From Mesorhizobium muleiense (lineage in GTDB: Bacteria; Pseudomonadota; Alphaproteobacteria; Rhizobiales; Rhizobiaceae), in assembly GCF_900099905.1 (NCBI RefSeq), contig NZ_FNEE01000009.1:186001-250000 (forward strand): a stretch of 64,000 nucleotides of DNA. The letters run 5' to 3'. A program made the translations under genes and the position numbers. The notes below the pieces were generated by a model. That model was not told the origin of the DNA and made no database searches. It saw nothing but the letters and a program-made list of their open reading frames with translations. Positions 45,952 to 54,672 of this stretch are shown here, piece by piece (the first letter of the stretch is position 1; every line of letters begins with the position of its first letter).

Positions 45952-46932
45952 ATGAAGAAGATTGTTGCCGCTCTGGCGGCTCTCGCCATCTGCGCAGCGG
46001 CGCTGGTCGCGCCCGCATTGGCGCAGGACAAAAAATACACCATTGCGCTCATTCCGGGTCTTACCACCGACGGCTTTTACATCACCATGCGCAAGGGAGC
46101 CCAGGCGGCAGCCGATGCCCTTGGTGTGACCCTGGTTTTCCAGGGCGCCCCGGATTTCAATCCGGTAACGCAAGTCCCCGTGCTTGACGCGGTCATCGCC
46201 AAGAAGCCGGATGCCATCCTGATCGCGCCGACCGACAAGGTTCAATTGGTCGAACCCCTGCGCAAGGCCCATGACGCCGGCATTCCGGTGATCACCGTCG
46301 ACACCTTCATCGGCAGCGGCGTCTACCAGACCGGCGCCGGCGAGGCGGATTTCCCACTGTCCTATATTGCCTCCGACAACATTCTGGGCGGCGAGATCGC
46401 CGCGCGGGCATTGGCCAAGGCCATAGGCGACAAGGGCAAGGTCTACGTTTCGAACGTCAAGCCTGGCATTTCGACCACCGACCAGCGTGAAGAGGGCTTC
46501 AAGAAGGAGATGGCGGCCAACCATCCCGGCATCACCGTTCTCGAAACCCAGTTCAACGACAACGACGCCAACAAGGCCGCCTCGCAGCTGCAGGCTGTGT
46601 TCGCGCGCAATCCCGATCTCGTCGGGGTGTTCGGCGCAAACCTGTTCTCGGCGCTTGGCGCGGCCAATGGTGTCCAGCAGGCCGGGCAGACCGGCACCGT
46701 CAAGGTCGTGGCGTTCGACGCGCCGACCAGCATTGTCGACAACATCAACACTGGCCTTGTCGACGTCGCGATTGCCCAGCATCCCGCGGAAATCGGCTAT
46801 TTCGGCGTCGTGTCGGCCTATGCCCATCTGACCGGCCAGTCGATCCCGGTTGCGATCGGCACCGGCTTCACGATCATGGACAAGGCCAACATCGCCGACC
46901 CGAACATCTCGAAATACCTCTATTCCGAATAA
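45952..46932 (+). CDS. CUT2 sugar ABC transporter, substrate-binding protein
   Basis: A 326-residue periplasmic sugar-binding protein of the RbsB-like (type I) fold. Signal peptide (IVAALAALAICAAALVAPAL, cleaved near ALAQD), then KYTIALIPGLTTDGFYITMR, the conserved AIIAKKPDAILIAPTD-like stretch, and a late KVVAFDAPTSIVDNINTGLV. Strong ribosome-binding site (AGGAGGAGG). First gene of a three-gene importer. By the neighbouring aldolase, the sugar is likely a ketohexose or its relative, but this is inference. Confidence 0.85.
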   Translation: MKKIVAALAALAICAAALVAPALAQDKKYTIALIPGLTTDGFYITMRKGAQAAADALGVTLVFQGAPDFNPVTQVPVLDAVIAKKPDAILIAPTDKVQLVEPLRKAHDAGIPVITVDTFIGSGVYQTGAGEADFPLSYIASDNILGGEIAARALAKAIGDKGKVYVSNVKPGISTTDQREEGFKKEMAANHPGITVLETQFNDNDANKAASQLQAVFARNPDLVGVFGANLFSALGAANGVQQAGQTGTVKVVAFDAPTSIVDNINTGLVDVAIAQHPAEIGYFGVVSAYAHLTGQSIPVAIGTGFTIMDKANIADPNISKYLYSE

Positions 46933-47024
46933 GTCCAGCCAGTCTCCTTCCGGCCCGCCGGAAGGAGACCTGCGCCGGGTCTCTTTGACCCTGTTTGAGG
47001 CCGCTCTGCGGATCGGAACCATTC

Positions 47025-48077
47025 ATGACTTCAACATCGCCAACCGAAACGCATGTCGCTCCTCAGGCGGATCACGGTGATCCGGCCAGGAGTTGGCTCG
47101 CACGCATCGCCGAAGGACGCGCCTGGCTGTTCCTCGCCGGCCTGATCATCTGTTTCGAGGTCTGGTCGAGGCTCTCCTTCGGCGCGACCTTCGTGCTCAA
47201 CCCGTTCAACGTGCAGTCCATTGCGATATTCGCCGTGGCGCCGTTGCTGCTGGCGACCGGGCAGACCTTCGTCATCATTTCGGGAGGCATCGACCTCTCG
47301 CTGGGCTTCATCATGGGTCTGGCGGCCGTCGTCGCCGCCCATGCCACGAATATGGCCGGCGTCGCCATGCCGGTGCCTCTGGCCATGATGCTGGGCATTC
47401 TGGCGGCAGTGATCGTCGCCGGCGTGCCTGGCGTCATCAATGGCTTGCTGATCTCGCGCCTCAGAATTCCCCCTTTCATCGGCACGCTTGGCATGTTTGG
47501 CGTGGCGCGCGGCGCTGCATTCCTGCTGGCCGGCGGCACGACGGTGCCGGTCCAGAATTCCTGGTTTGCGCTGCTTGGCAACGGCAGGTTCTACGGTGTG
47601 CCTTATCTCGTCATCATTGCCGCGGTCTTTGTCGTGGTGATGCACTACATCCTGAGCCAGACCCGGTTCGGCCAGCACAACTACGCCATCGGCGCCAATG
47701 TGCAGGCTGCGAGTCGCGCCGGCATCGACATCAAGGGCCACATCCTGCGCCTCTACGTGCTTTCGGCGATGTGTGCCGGCCTCGGTGGCGCGCTCTATGC
47801 CGCGCGCTTCACCGCGGGCGCCGCCCAGGCCGGCGAACCCTTGCTGCTCGACAGCGTCGCAGCCGTGGTGATCGGCGGCGCCAGCCTGTTCGGTGGCTCC
47901 GGCACCATTTTTGGGACGGTCGCCGGCGCCTTGGTGATCGCGGTCATTCAATACGGGCTGGTCTTCGTCAATGTCGAGCCGTTCTGGCAGTTCATCGCCG
48001 TCGGCCTCGTCATCATCATCTCCGTCCTTATCGACCAGGCGCAGCGCCGGTTCAGTGGAGCTCGCCAGGATGAATAG
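47025..48077 (+). CDS. CUT2 sugar ABC transporter, permease
   Basis: A 350-residue BPD_transp_2-type permease with a hydrophilic N-terminus and about eight to ten membrane helices. The family stretches TGQTFVIISGGIDLSLGFIM (typical of RbsC/FrcC) and IGANVQAASRAGIDIKGHIL are present. The ATG at 47025 is preferred over an upstream in-frame start at 46995. Its stop overlaps the ATPase start. Confidence 0.88.
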   Translation: MTSTSPTETHVAPQADHGDPARSWLARIAEGRAWLFLAGLIICFEVWSRLSFGATFVLNPFNVQSIAIFAVAPLLLATGQTFVIISGGIDLSLGFIMGLAAVVAAHATNMAGVAMPVPLAMMLGILAAVIVAGVPGVINGLLISRLRIPPFIGTLGMFGVARGAAFLLAGGTTVPVQNSWFALLGNGRFYGVPYLVIIAAVFVVVMHYILSQTRFGQHNYAIGANVQAASRAGIDIKGHILRLYVLSAMCAGLGGALYAARFTAGAAQAGEPLLLDSVAAVVIGGASLFGGSGTIFGTVAGALVIAVIQYGLVFVNVEPFWQFIAVGLVIIISVLIDQAQRRFSGARQDE

Positions 48078-48825
48078 TTCCGAACAAACCGCCCCCCTTC
48101 TCGAAGTCCGGCACCTTTCCAAGCATTTCGGCGCGGTGCAGGCGCTGAACGATTTCTCCATGGCCGTTGGGCCGGGCGAAGTGGTGGCGCTGGCCGGAGA
48201 CAACGGCGCCGGCAAGACGACGCTGATCAAGGCGATATCGGGCGTCTTTCAGCCGACCGGCGGTGAAATTCTGCTGCGGGGGCAGCCGGTCACCTTCGCG
48301 ACGCCGCAGGAGGCGCGCGAAAAAGGCATCGAGACCATTTACCAGGATCTCGCTCTCGCCGACAATCTGTCCATCGGCGCCAATATCTTCCTCGGCCGTG
48401 AACCCATGCGCAAAGTTTTTGGTTTCTTGCCGGTGCTCGATCGCAAGGCGATGGCCGTCGCCGCCAAGCAGACCATGGGGCGGCTGGACTTCCATGTCAG
48501 CCGGCTCGACGCCCCGGTCAGCAATTTCTCCGGCGGTCAACGGCAGGCCGTTGCCATCGGCCGGGCCGTCTATTGGGATGCGCAGATCCTGATCATGGAC
48601 GAACCGACCGCGGCCCTCGGCGTGCCGGAGCAGCGCAAGGTCATTTCGCTCATCCACCAGCTCAAGGCGCAAGGCCGGGGGGTGATCTTCATCTCGCACA
48701 ATCTGCAGGATATTTTCGCCGTTTCCGACCGCATCGTCGTGCTGCGCCGCGGCATCCAGGCCGGCGAGCGCAAGATCTCTGAGACCAATCATGACGAAGT
48801 CGTCAAGCTCATGGTTGGCGGATAG
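48070..48825 (+). CDS. CUT2 sugar ABC transporter, ATP-binding protein (single domain)
   Basis: A 251-residue ATPase with one nucleotide-binding domain: Walker A GDNGAGKTT, signature NFSGGQRQAVAIGRA, Walker B ILIMDEPTAAL, switch His in FISHNLQD. Most CUT2 ATPases (RbsA, MglA) carry two fused domains of about 500 residues; a single domain recalls the FrcBCA fructose importer of Sinorhizobium. Start overlaps the permease stop by eight bases. Confidence 0.88.
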   Translation: MNSSEQTAPLLEVRHLSKHFGAVQALNDFSMAVGPGEVVALAGDNGAGKTTLIKAISGVFQPTGGEILLRGQPVTFATPQEAREKGIETIYQDLALADNLSIGANIFLGREPMRKVFGFLPVLDRKAMAVAAKQTMGRLDFHVSRLDAPVSNFSGGQRQAVAIGRAVYWDAQILIMDEPTAALGVPEQRKVISLIHQLKAQGRGVIFISHNLQDIFAVSDRIVVLRRGIQAGERKISETNHDEVVKLMVGG

Positions 48826-49316
48826 GCCGAGCGCCCGACCGACTTCCGGCGAAATATGCTCGCCCCCGACGATGACAAAATGCCATCCAGATACGCTCGG
48901 CGCGGCGGAAAGAAGCAGGTCGGCCAGCAGAGTCGACATTGCCTGAGGATGTCACTATATAGCGGCGGCTTTGGCCGCGTACCTTGGGTTGCGCAGCGAA
49001 TGGCGCCGCAAACTTGCCGCGTAATGTGATACCTATTGTCATACAAATTGACTGGATTGCCGGAAAATAACAAGTAGAAACAATGGCGCGATCCGGGACC
49101 TGATCCCAGCCAACGGTGCCAGTCTGCTCAGGAAAATAGAATCTCCTTCAGAATTAGAATGTGCTCCTTGAACCTTCGATTTCCGTCAGCCCTGTGGAGC
49201 TTGGGCAAGATCGGCTTGCCGGGTGACGGCGACTCGGTTGGAATAGGAGCGTGCATCTTTTTGGGGATGCCGGCGTTTATGATTACCAACCGGCGCAGCC
49301 GCCAGGGAACAGCAGC
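48826..49316. other. Intergenic stretch with the tRNA-His 3' fragment
   Basis: 491 bases. Holds the 20-base tRNA fragment at 49102-49121. On the minus strand, 48822-48939 opens a frame that reads like a protein N-terminus (SAAPSVSGWHFVIVGGEHIS), which then runs out of register over the ATPase gene; it may be a gene remnant. A possible promoter TTGACT ... AATAAC lies near 49048-49070. Confidence 0.35.
49102..49121 (+). repeat. Copy of the tRNA-His 3' end (possible att site)
   Basis: GATCCCAGCCAACGGTGCCA, identical to the last 20 bases of tRNA-His (35093-35112) except for one A-to-G change, and in the same orientation. Such direct repeats are left when tyrosine-recombinase elements insert at tRNA 3' ends. 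No integrase gene is present between the copies. Confidence 0.7.
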
Positions 49317-49571
49317 ATGAGCGAACACGCGATCGAGTTCTTGCAGGAGTGGATCGGCGAAAAGGTCCACTGCCAGTCCTCGCTGGACAGGATCGAGGAG
49401 CAGGCCGAGACCCTCGCCAAGGAATGCGCGGCGAAGGCGGCTGAGGCCGGCATACCGCTGGAGGATATCCAGGAAGAGGTCGGCGACATTCAGGAACTTA
49501 TCGCGTCGAGGCTGGAAGAGGCGGCTGAGGCCGACCAGGACGAAAAGAATTCGGACAAGCCTGCCCAGTGA
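49317..49571 (+). CDS. DUF768 family protein
   Basis: An 84-residue acidic, helical protein beginning MSEHAIEFLQEWIGEKVH, the usual opening of DUF768 proteins, a small family known to me mainly from Mesorhizobium. A Glu/Ala-rich middle (EEQAETLAKECAAKAAEAG) and an acidic C-terminal tail follow. Function unknown. The frame extends to 49251 upstream, but the ATG at 49317 is the family start. It lies just outside the tRNA-fragment repeat. Confidence 0.78.
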   Translation: MSEHAIEFLQEWIGEKVHCQSSLDRIEEQAETLAKECAAKAAEAGIPLEDIQEEVGDIQELIASRLEEAAEADQDEKNSDKPAQ

Positions 49572-49631
49572 CATGCCGACCCGGCGAAAGGCATCTATTC
49601 ACCTGTGCGACGCGTGACACGCCGCATAGTT

Positions 49632-50768
49632 CTACTTTCCCTGCCTAGCCCCGAATTTGCTCTTGAGCCATGCCTTTGGCAGCGCCGGCACGAAATTGCC
49701 GTCGCGCCCGGTCATGTCGTCATTGGCGACCAGCGCATTGAGGATCGCTTCCTCCACACTCCCGATCACGGCGTCGAAGAACGGGTCGATGTCGGTATCC
49801 GGGATAAAATCGGCGCTGGCGATGCGGCCTGGCGGCGCCAGCGCCGCCTCGCGGTTGGCGGTCGAAAAGGCCAGGAAAATATCGCCCGAGCTGTGATAGC
49901 CGAAGCCGCCGGTCATGGCGACGCCGAGCGGCACCCGGCGTGCCAAGCGCTTCATCTGATGCGGCAGCAACGGCGCATCGGTGGCGACGATCCCGATGAT
50001 CGAGCCCTTTTCGGCGCGCGGCGTGCTTTCGCGGATCGCCGGTTCGATGAGATCGGGCCCGGCGCGCAGGCCGCGAATGGTAAAATTGCTCCGCCTGCCG
50101 AAATTCGCCTGCACGAAGGCGCCGACCGTGTAGCGCCGGCCGTGCCATTCGACGAGGCGCGATGCCGTGCCGGAGCCTGCCTTGAAGTCGAAGGCGATCA
50201 TGCCGGTGCCGCCGCCGACGCTGCCTTCCTCGATCGACCCGCTGGTCGCGCCATCGAGGGCCGCGGCGACATGCTCAAACCCGAGATGGTGGCCATTGAT
50301 GTCGTTCAGGAAGCCGTCATAGGTTTCCGCCGCCACCGGCAGGCCCCAGCCGCTGTCGAGCGCGGCCGGCAGCACGCGCTGCATCCAGCGCAGCGTTCCG
50401 TCGCGTGAAACGCCGCAGGAATGCGTGTTGGTGATGGTGATCGGAAAATTGAAGGCACCGGTTTCCTCGATGATGTGCGAGCCGGTCAATTCGCCATTGC
50501 CGTTCTGGCCGAAAATGCCGGAAAAGACCGGCGTGGCCAGTTCGGCGCGCGGTCTGGGCAGGATGGCGGTCACGCCGGTGCGCACCGGCCCCTCGCCGAC
50601 CACCAGCGCACCTTCGCCCGAAATCAGCGTCGAATAACCGACCGCAACGCCAGCCACATCGGTGATGGCGTTGAACAGTCCGGGCGTGCCGTCAAAACGA
50701 ATGCCGAAGGCTCGCGCGCGCTGCTTGCCGGAAGGCGTCGTCTGGTGATGTGGATTGCCGGAAATCAT
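49632..50768 (-). CDS. P1/DmpA family peptidase (N-terminal nucleophile aminopeptidase)
   Basis: A 378-residue member of the S58 family (DmpA, BapA), which cleaves N-terminal D- or L-residues or beta-amino acids. Early blocks FGIRFDGTPGLFNAITDVAG and VRTGVTAILPRP, and the self-cleavage site Gly-Ser in KGSIIGIVATDAPLLPHQ are visible; family members cut themselves there to expose the catalytic Ser. ATG at 50768 is preferred; a GTG two codons upstream is possible. It follows xseA after six bases, so co-transcription is likely. Confidence 0.85.
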   Translation of the reverse strand: MISGNPHHQTTPSGKQRARAFGIRFDGTPGLFNAITDVAGVAVGYSTLISGEGALVVGEGPVRTGVTAILPRPRAELATPVFSGIFGQNGNGELTGSHIIEETGAFNFPITITNTHSCGVSRDGTLRWMQRVLPAALDSGWGLPVAAETYDGFLNDINGHHLGFEHVAAALDGATSGSIEEGSVGGGTGMIAFDFKAGSGTASRLVEWHGRRYTVGAFVQANFGRRSNFTIRGLRAGPDLIEPAIRESTPRAEKGSIIGIVATDAPLLPHQMKRLARRVPLGVAMTGGFGYHSSGDIFLAFSTANREAALAPPGRIASADFIPDTDIDPFFDAVIGSVEEAILNALVANDDMTGRDGNFVPALPKAWLKSKFGARQGK

Positions 50769-50774
50769 CGGCAC

Positions 50775-52400
50775 TCAAAACAGCGAGCCTTGGCTGCCAG
50801 GCTCCTTGGCTTTGGCGGCCGGCTTTGCAACAGTTTTCGGCCGTGCCGCGCCGCTGGTTGCAACCGCATCGGCGGTTCCGTCGGCGAACTCCAGCGAAAG
50901 TGCCATCCCCGGCGCCACTTCCGCCGCTTGCTTGATCACTGCGCCGTCGGCATCTTTCACCAGGGCGAAGCCGCGCGCCAGCACCGCCTTGTGCGACAGC
51001 GTCGCCAGCAGCCGGTCGGCCTGGGTCAGTTTCCCGCGCAAGCGCTCGAGCCGCACCGAAATCACCCGGTCCTGCCGCCGCGACAGCGCCGTCAGGGCAT
51101 CTGCCTGCAATTTCTGCCGCCTTGCGAGCGGTGCCGGCGACAGCCGCGTCGCGGTGCGCGAAAACCGCGTTCGCCGCTCGCGCACGATGGCGAAGAACGC
51201 TGCTTGCGCGCGGCCAAGGTCACGGCCGGCCAGTGTGCGTGCCTCGTTCATGCGTCGCGACAGGGTGGCCGGCGTCAGCCGCTGCGCCTGAAGCCTGGCT
51301 CGCTTGCGCTGGACGCTGACGGACAGCGCCCGGCCGAGTCGGCTCGTCGCCTCGTCGAAACGCCGGCGCGGCAATGCCAGCAACTGGTCGGGCGAGGGCA
51401 GCGCCCGCGCGGCGGCACGCACCGCCTGGCGCTTGCGCTCGAAATTGCGCGATACCGCGGCCTTGAGCCGCGCACCAAGGCCGGCAAGCGTCACTTCGAG
51501 GTCGGCGCGTACGGGCACGGCGATTTCGGCGGCACCCGTCGGTGTCGGCGCCCGCACATCCGCCGCCAGGTCGATCAGCGTCCAGTCCGTTTCATGGCCG
51601 ACGGCGGAAATCACCGGAATGCGCGAGGCGGCGACGGCGCGGGCCAGCGCCTCGTCATTGAACCCCCAAAGATCCTCGAGGCTGCCGCCGCCGCGCGCCA
51701 CGATCAGCAGGTCGGGCTGCGGGATGACGCCATCCTGCGCCAGTCCGTTGAAGCCGTTGACGGCGGCGGTCACTTCGGCGCCGGCCGTTTCGCCCTGCAC
51801 TCGCACCGGCCAGACCAGCACATGCAGCGGAAACCGGTCCTTGATCCGGTGGATGATGTCGCGGATGACAGAGCCTGTCGGCGAGGTGACGACGCCGATG
51901 ACGCGCGGCATGAACGGCAGCAAGCGCTTGCGGCCGGCATCGAACAGGCCTTCGGACTGCAGCCGGCGCTTGCGCTCTTCCAGCAGTGCCATCAGCGCCC
52001 CGGCGCAGGCGGGCTCCAGATTGTCGATGACGATCTGGTATGTGGACTTTCCGGGATAGGTGGTGAGCCGGCCGGTGGCGATCACCTCCATGCCTTCTTC
52101 GGGGCGGAATTTCAGCCGGCCCATCGTGGTCTTCCAGACCACGGCGTCGAGCCGTGCGCGGTCGTCCTTGAGGCAGAAATAGGCATGGCCGGAGGAGTGC
52201 GGCCCGCGATAGCCTGATATTTCGCCGCGCACCCGCACATTGCCGAAGACGTCCTCGACCGTTCGCTTCAGCGCGCCGGAAATCTCGCTGACCGTGTATT
52301 CGGTGGCGTTGGTACGTGATTCGGATGCTGCGTCGCTCATTGGCCGATTGGGGGGCGGTTGTTGGCCGGCGTCAAGGCCGTCGCTCATAGCCGACGTCAT
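50775..52400 (-). CDS. xseA: Exodeoxyribonuclease VII large subunit
   Basis: Catalytic subunit of ExoVII, which trims single-stranded DNA. The 541-residue product has the N-terminal OB-fold (VSEISGALKRTVEDVFGNVR, then VRGEISGYRGPHSSGHAYFC), the catalytic core (GVVTSPTGSVIRDIIHRIKD, LIVARGGGSLEDLWGFNDE and SAVGHETDWTLIDLAADVRA), and a C-terminal coiled-coil rich in Arg. Alternative starts at 52388 and 52340 exist; none has a clear ribosome-binding site. xseB is not in the window. Confidence 0.94.
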   Translation of the reverse strand: MTSAMSDGLDAGQQPPPNRPMSDAASESRTNATEYTVSEISGALKRTVEDVFGNVRVRGEISGYRGPHSSGHAYFCLKDDRARLDAVVWKTTMGRLKFRPEEGMEVIATGRLTTYPGKSTYQIVIDNLEPACAGALMALLEERKRRLQSEGLFDAGRKRLLPFMPRVIGVVTSPTGSVIRDIIHRIKDRFPLHVLVWPVRVQGETAGAEVTAAVNGFNGLAQDGVIPQPDLLIVARGGGSLEDLWGFNDEALARAVAASRIPVISAVGHETDWTLIDLAADVRAPTPTGAAEIAVPVRADLEVTLAGLGARLKAAVSRNFERKRQAVRAAARALPSPDQLLALPRRRFDEATSRLGRALSVSVQRKRARLQAQRLTPATLSRRMNEARTLAGRDLGRAQAAFFAIVRERRTRFSRTATRLSPAPLARRQKLQADALTALSRRQDRVISVRLERLRGKLTQADRLLATLSHKAVLARGFALVKDADGAVIKQAAEVAPGMALSLEFADGTADAVATSGAARPKTVAKPAAKAKEPGSQGSLF

Positions 52401-52422
52401 AACTCGATCTTAACCCGATCTG

Positions 52423-54669
52423 ATGACTGTGTGGAAAAGAGAGTGGCCAGGACGCATGAGCCGTCGTCTTCAACGCAGCCCATTAACGTTCCAGGTCACG
52501 CTGACGGTGATGGCGCTTGCCATTTTCGCGCTTGCCATGGTCGTCGGCTTTGGCTTTTACGCCACTGTGCAGGCGGATAGCGTCTCCCTCGAGCGGCAGA
52601 AAATCCTTTTCGCCAACGGAATGCGGGACCGGATCGCGGCGGTGGATCGCGAGCAGGAAAGCATCGCCGTCTGGGACGATTCCGTCATCAATGCCAAGGC
52701 CGGCAACGTGGACTGGATGATCGATAACATCAGCGTCTGGATGTATTCCTATTATGGGCATGATCGGGTCTACGTACTGGATGCCGCCGATCGTCCGGTC
52801 CATGCGATGCGTGAAGGAAACGTGCTGGCGCCGGCGCGCTACAGCGAGGATGAACCGGTTCTGTTGCCCACGGTCGAAAGGGTGCGCCGGTTGATCCGTG
52901 AGCCGGCGAAAGAAAACCTGGCCGGCGGTCCGGTCAAATTGGCCGCAGGGGATCTGGTGGAGCTTGACGGAAAACCTGCCATCCTCAGCATCATGCCGCT
53001 GGTGCCGAGTTCCGACCGCGTAATCCAGGCGCCTGGCAGCGAATACCTGCATATCTCGGTGGACTTCATCACCGACGCGTTGCTGGCCAAGATCGCCGGG
53101 CAATATCTGTTGGCGGGCGCCCGCCTGCTGCCGTTGTCGCAGCCGGTCGGCGGGGCTGCCATTCCGCTGGTCGACTCACGCGGCGTCATCCTGGCCTATG
53201 CCGGCTGGGATCAGGAGCGGCCCGGCAGCGCGCTTGTGCGCGAGGCAGGCCCAGCCCTGATCGGTGGCGCGCTGCTCGCGGCAGGTGTCCTGGCATTCCT
53301 GCTGCGCCGCCTCCGCCGTGCATCGTCGGCGCTGCAGACCAGTCAGGCCGAGGCGCAGTATCTCGCCTTCCACGACACGCTCACCGGCCTTCCCAACCGG
53401 GCGCTGTTCGAGGACCGGCTCCGGCGCGCTTTGCTCACGGCCAGTCACGAAACAGCCAAAGTGGCACTGCTTTATCTCGACCTCGACCGTTTCAAGCACG
53501 TCAACGACACGCTTGGCCATCCTGCCGGCGACGAGCTTGTCCGCCAGACCGCCGCGAGGCTCCAGCAGGCAATCCGGGAGGTCGACACGGTGGCACGGCT
53601 CGGCGGCGATGAGTTCGCCATGATCCTGATTGATGTTAACGACATCCGAGGCGCCGAAGATGTTTCGGAGGGTCTGCTTCAAAAGCTGCAGGAGCCGTTC
53701 AAGCTGGCCGACGACCAGGTTTTTGTCAGCGCCAGCATCGGCATAGCATTGTCGACCGGTCCGGATGCCGATGCGGACGACTTGCTGCGCAAGGCCGATA
53801 TCGCGCTTTACGAAGCCAAGAAGAACGGCCGCGGCCGCTACCAGGTCTTCGCCGGCGACATGGACGACCTGCTGTTGCGCAAGCGCCAGGTTGAGAGCGA
53901 GCTTCGCCATGCCCTGAATGGCGGAACCGGGATCAAGCTGGCGTATCAGCCGATCTTTGCGGCGGACGGCAGTACGATCCTCGGTGCCGAGGCGCTCATC
54001 CGCTGGGGACATGAGGTCCACGGTGGCTTGCCGCCGGCACAATTCATCGCCATCGCCGAAGAACGTGGCATGATCGGCCAGCTTGGCAAATGGGTGCTGC
54101 AAGAGGCTTGCCGCTTCGCTGTCGGTACCGAATTGCCTTGGGTGGCCGTCAACGTGTCGCCGCTGCAACTGCGCGACACCGGTTTCGCCGAGCAGCTTGC
54201 GGCGGTTCTCGCCGAGACCGGATTGGCGCCAGGGCGCCTGCAGCTCGAGATCACCGAGGGCGTGCTGTTGGACAACAACGATACGACCAGGGCGGCTCTG
54301 GCTGCCTTGCGCCGGTCGGGGATCGCCATAGTGCTCGACGATTTCGGCACCGGCTATTCGTCGCTGAACTATCTGCGCCGCCACGCCATCGACAAGCTCA
54401 AGATCGACCGCTCCTTCGTGAACCTCCTCGGCCGCGACGAGAGTTCGGCGGCGATCGTCAGGGCGCTGGTCGATCTTGCCGACGCTCTTAACGTCGGCGT
54501 CACCGCGGAAGGCGTGGAGACCGAGGAGCAAAAGGCGCTGCTCGTCGCCATGGGCTGCCGAGAGTTTCAGGGCCACCTGCTGTCGCTGCCGCTGGAGCCG
54601 GCGCAATTGCTGCGGCTGGCCGGCCTTTTGCCCGGCAACGACAGCACGCCGGCAGCAGTTTCCGCCTGA
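52423..54669 (+). CDS. CHASE4-like sensor GGDEF-EAL protein
   Basis: A 748-residue bifunctional-type cyclic-di-GMP protein. Membrane helix at about 24-46, periplasmic CHASE4-type domain at 55-265 (IAAVDREQESIAVWDDSVIN is the family signature), second helix at 268-292, GGDEF at about 310-475 (ARLGGDEFAM) and EAL at 490-740 (AEALIRW, NVSPLQL, DDFGTGYSSLNYL, AEGVET). An inhibitory site REVD lies five residues before GGDEF, so feedback by cyclic-di-GMP is expected. An ATG at 52456 is a possible shorter start. Divergent from xseA with 22 bases between. Confidence 0.9.
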   Translation: MTVWKREWPGRMSRRLQRSPLTFQVTLTVMALAIFALAMVVGFGFYATVQADSVSLERQKILFANGMRDRIAAVDREQESIAVWDDSVINAKAGNVDWMIDNISVWMYSYYGHDRVYVLDAADRPVHAMREGNVLAPARYSEDEPVLLPTVERVRRLIREPAKENLAGGPVKLAAGDLVELDGKPAILSIMPLVPSSDRVIQAPGSEYLHISVDFITDALLAKIAGQYLLAGARLLPLSQPVGGAAIPLVDSRGVILAYAGWDQERPGSALVREAGPALIGGALLAAGVLAFLLRRLRRASSALQTSQAEAQYLAFHDTLTGLPNRALFEDRLRRALLTASHETAKVALLYLDLDRFKHVNDTLGHPAGDELVRQTAARLQQAIREVDTVARLGGDEFAMILIDVNDIRGAEDVSEGLLQKLQEPFKLADDQVFVSASIGIALSTGPDADADDLLRKADIALYEAKKNGRGRYQVFAGDMDDLLLRKRQVESELRHALNGGTGIKLAYQPIFAADGSTILGAEALIRWGHEVHGGLPPAQFIAIAEERGMIGQLGKWVLQEACRFAVGTELPWVAVNVSPLQLRDTGFAEQLAAVLAETGLAPGRLQLEITEGVLLDNNDTTRAALAALRRSGIAIVLDDFGTGYSSLNYLRRHAIDKLKIDRSFVNLLGRDESSAAIVRALVDLADALNVGVTAEGVETEEQKALLVAMGCREFQGHLLSLPLEPAQLLRLAGLLPGNDSTPAAVSA

Positions 54670-54672
54670 TCC

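Noticed and set aside
35113..49101. Active integrative element
   Set aside because: No integrase, excisionase, relaxase or transposase frame was found between the repeats; at most a relic.
49090..49121. A second tRNA-His gene
   Set aside because: Only the 3' 20 bases match; no anticodon arm or D-arm precedes them.
50421..52217. 598-codon frame antisense to xseA and the peptidase start
   Set aside because: Spans two real genes with clear family motifs; no domain or start signal of its own.
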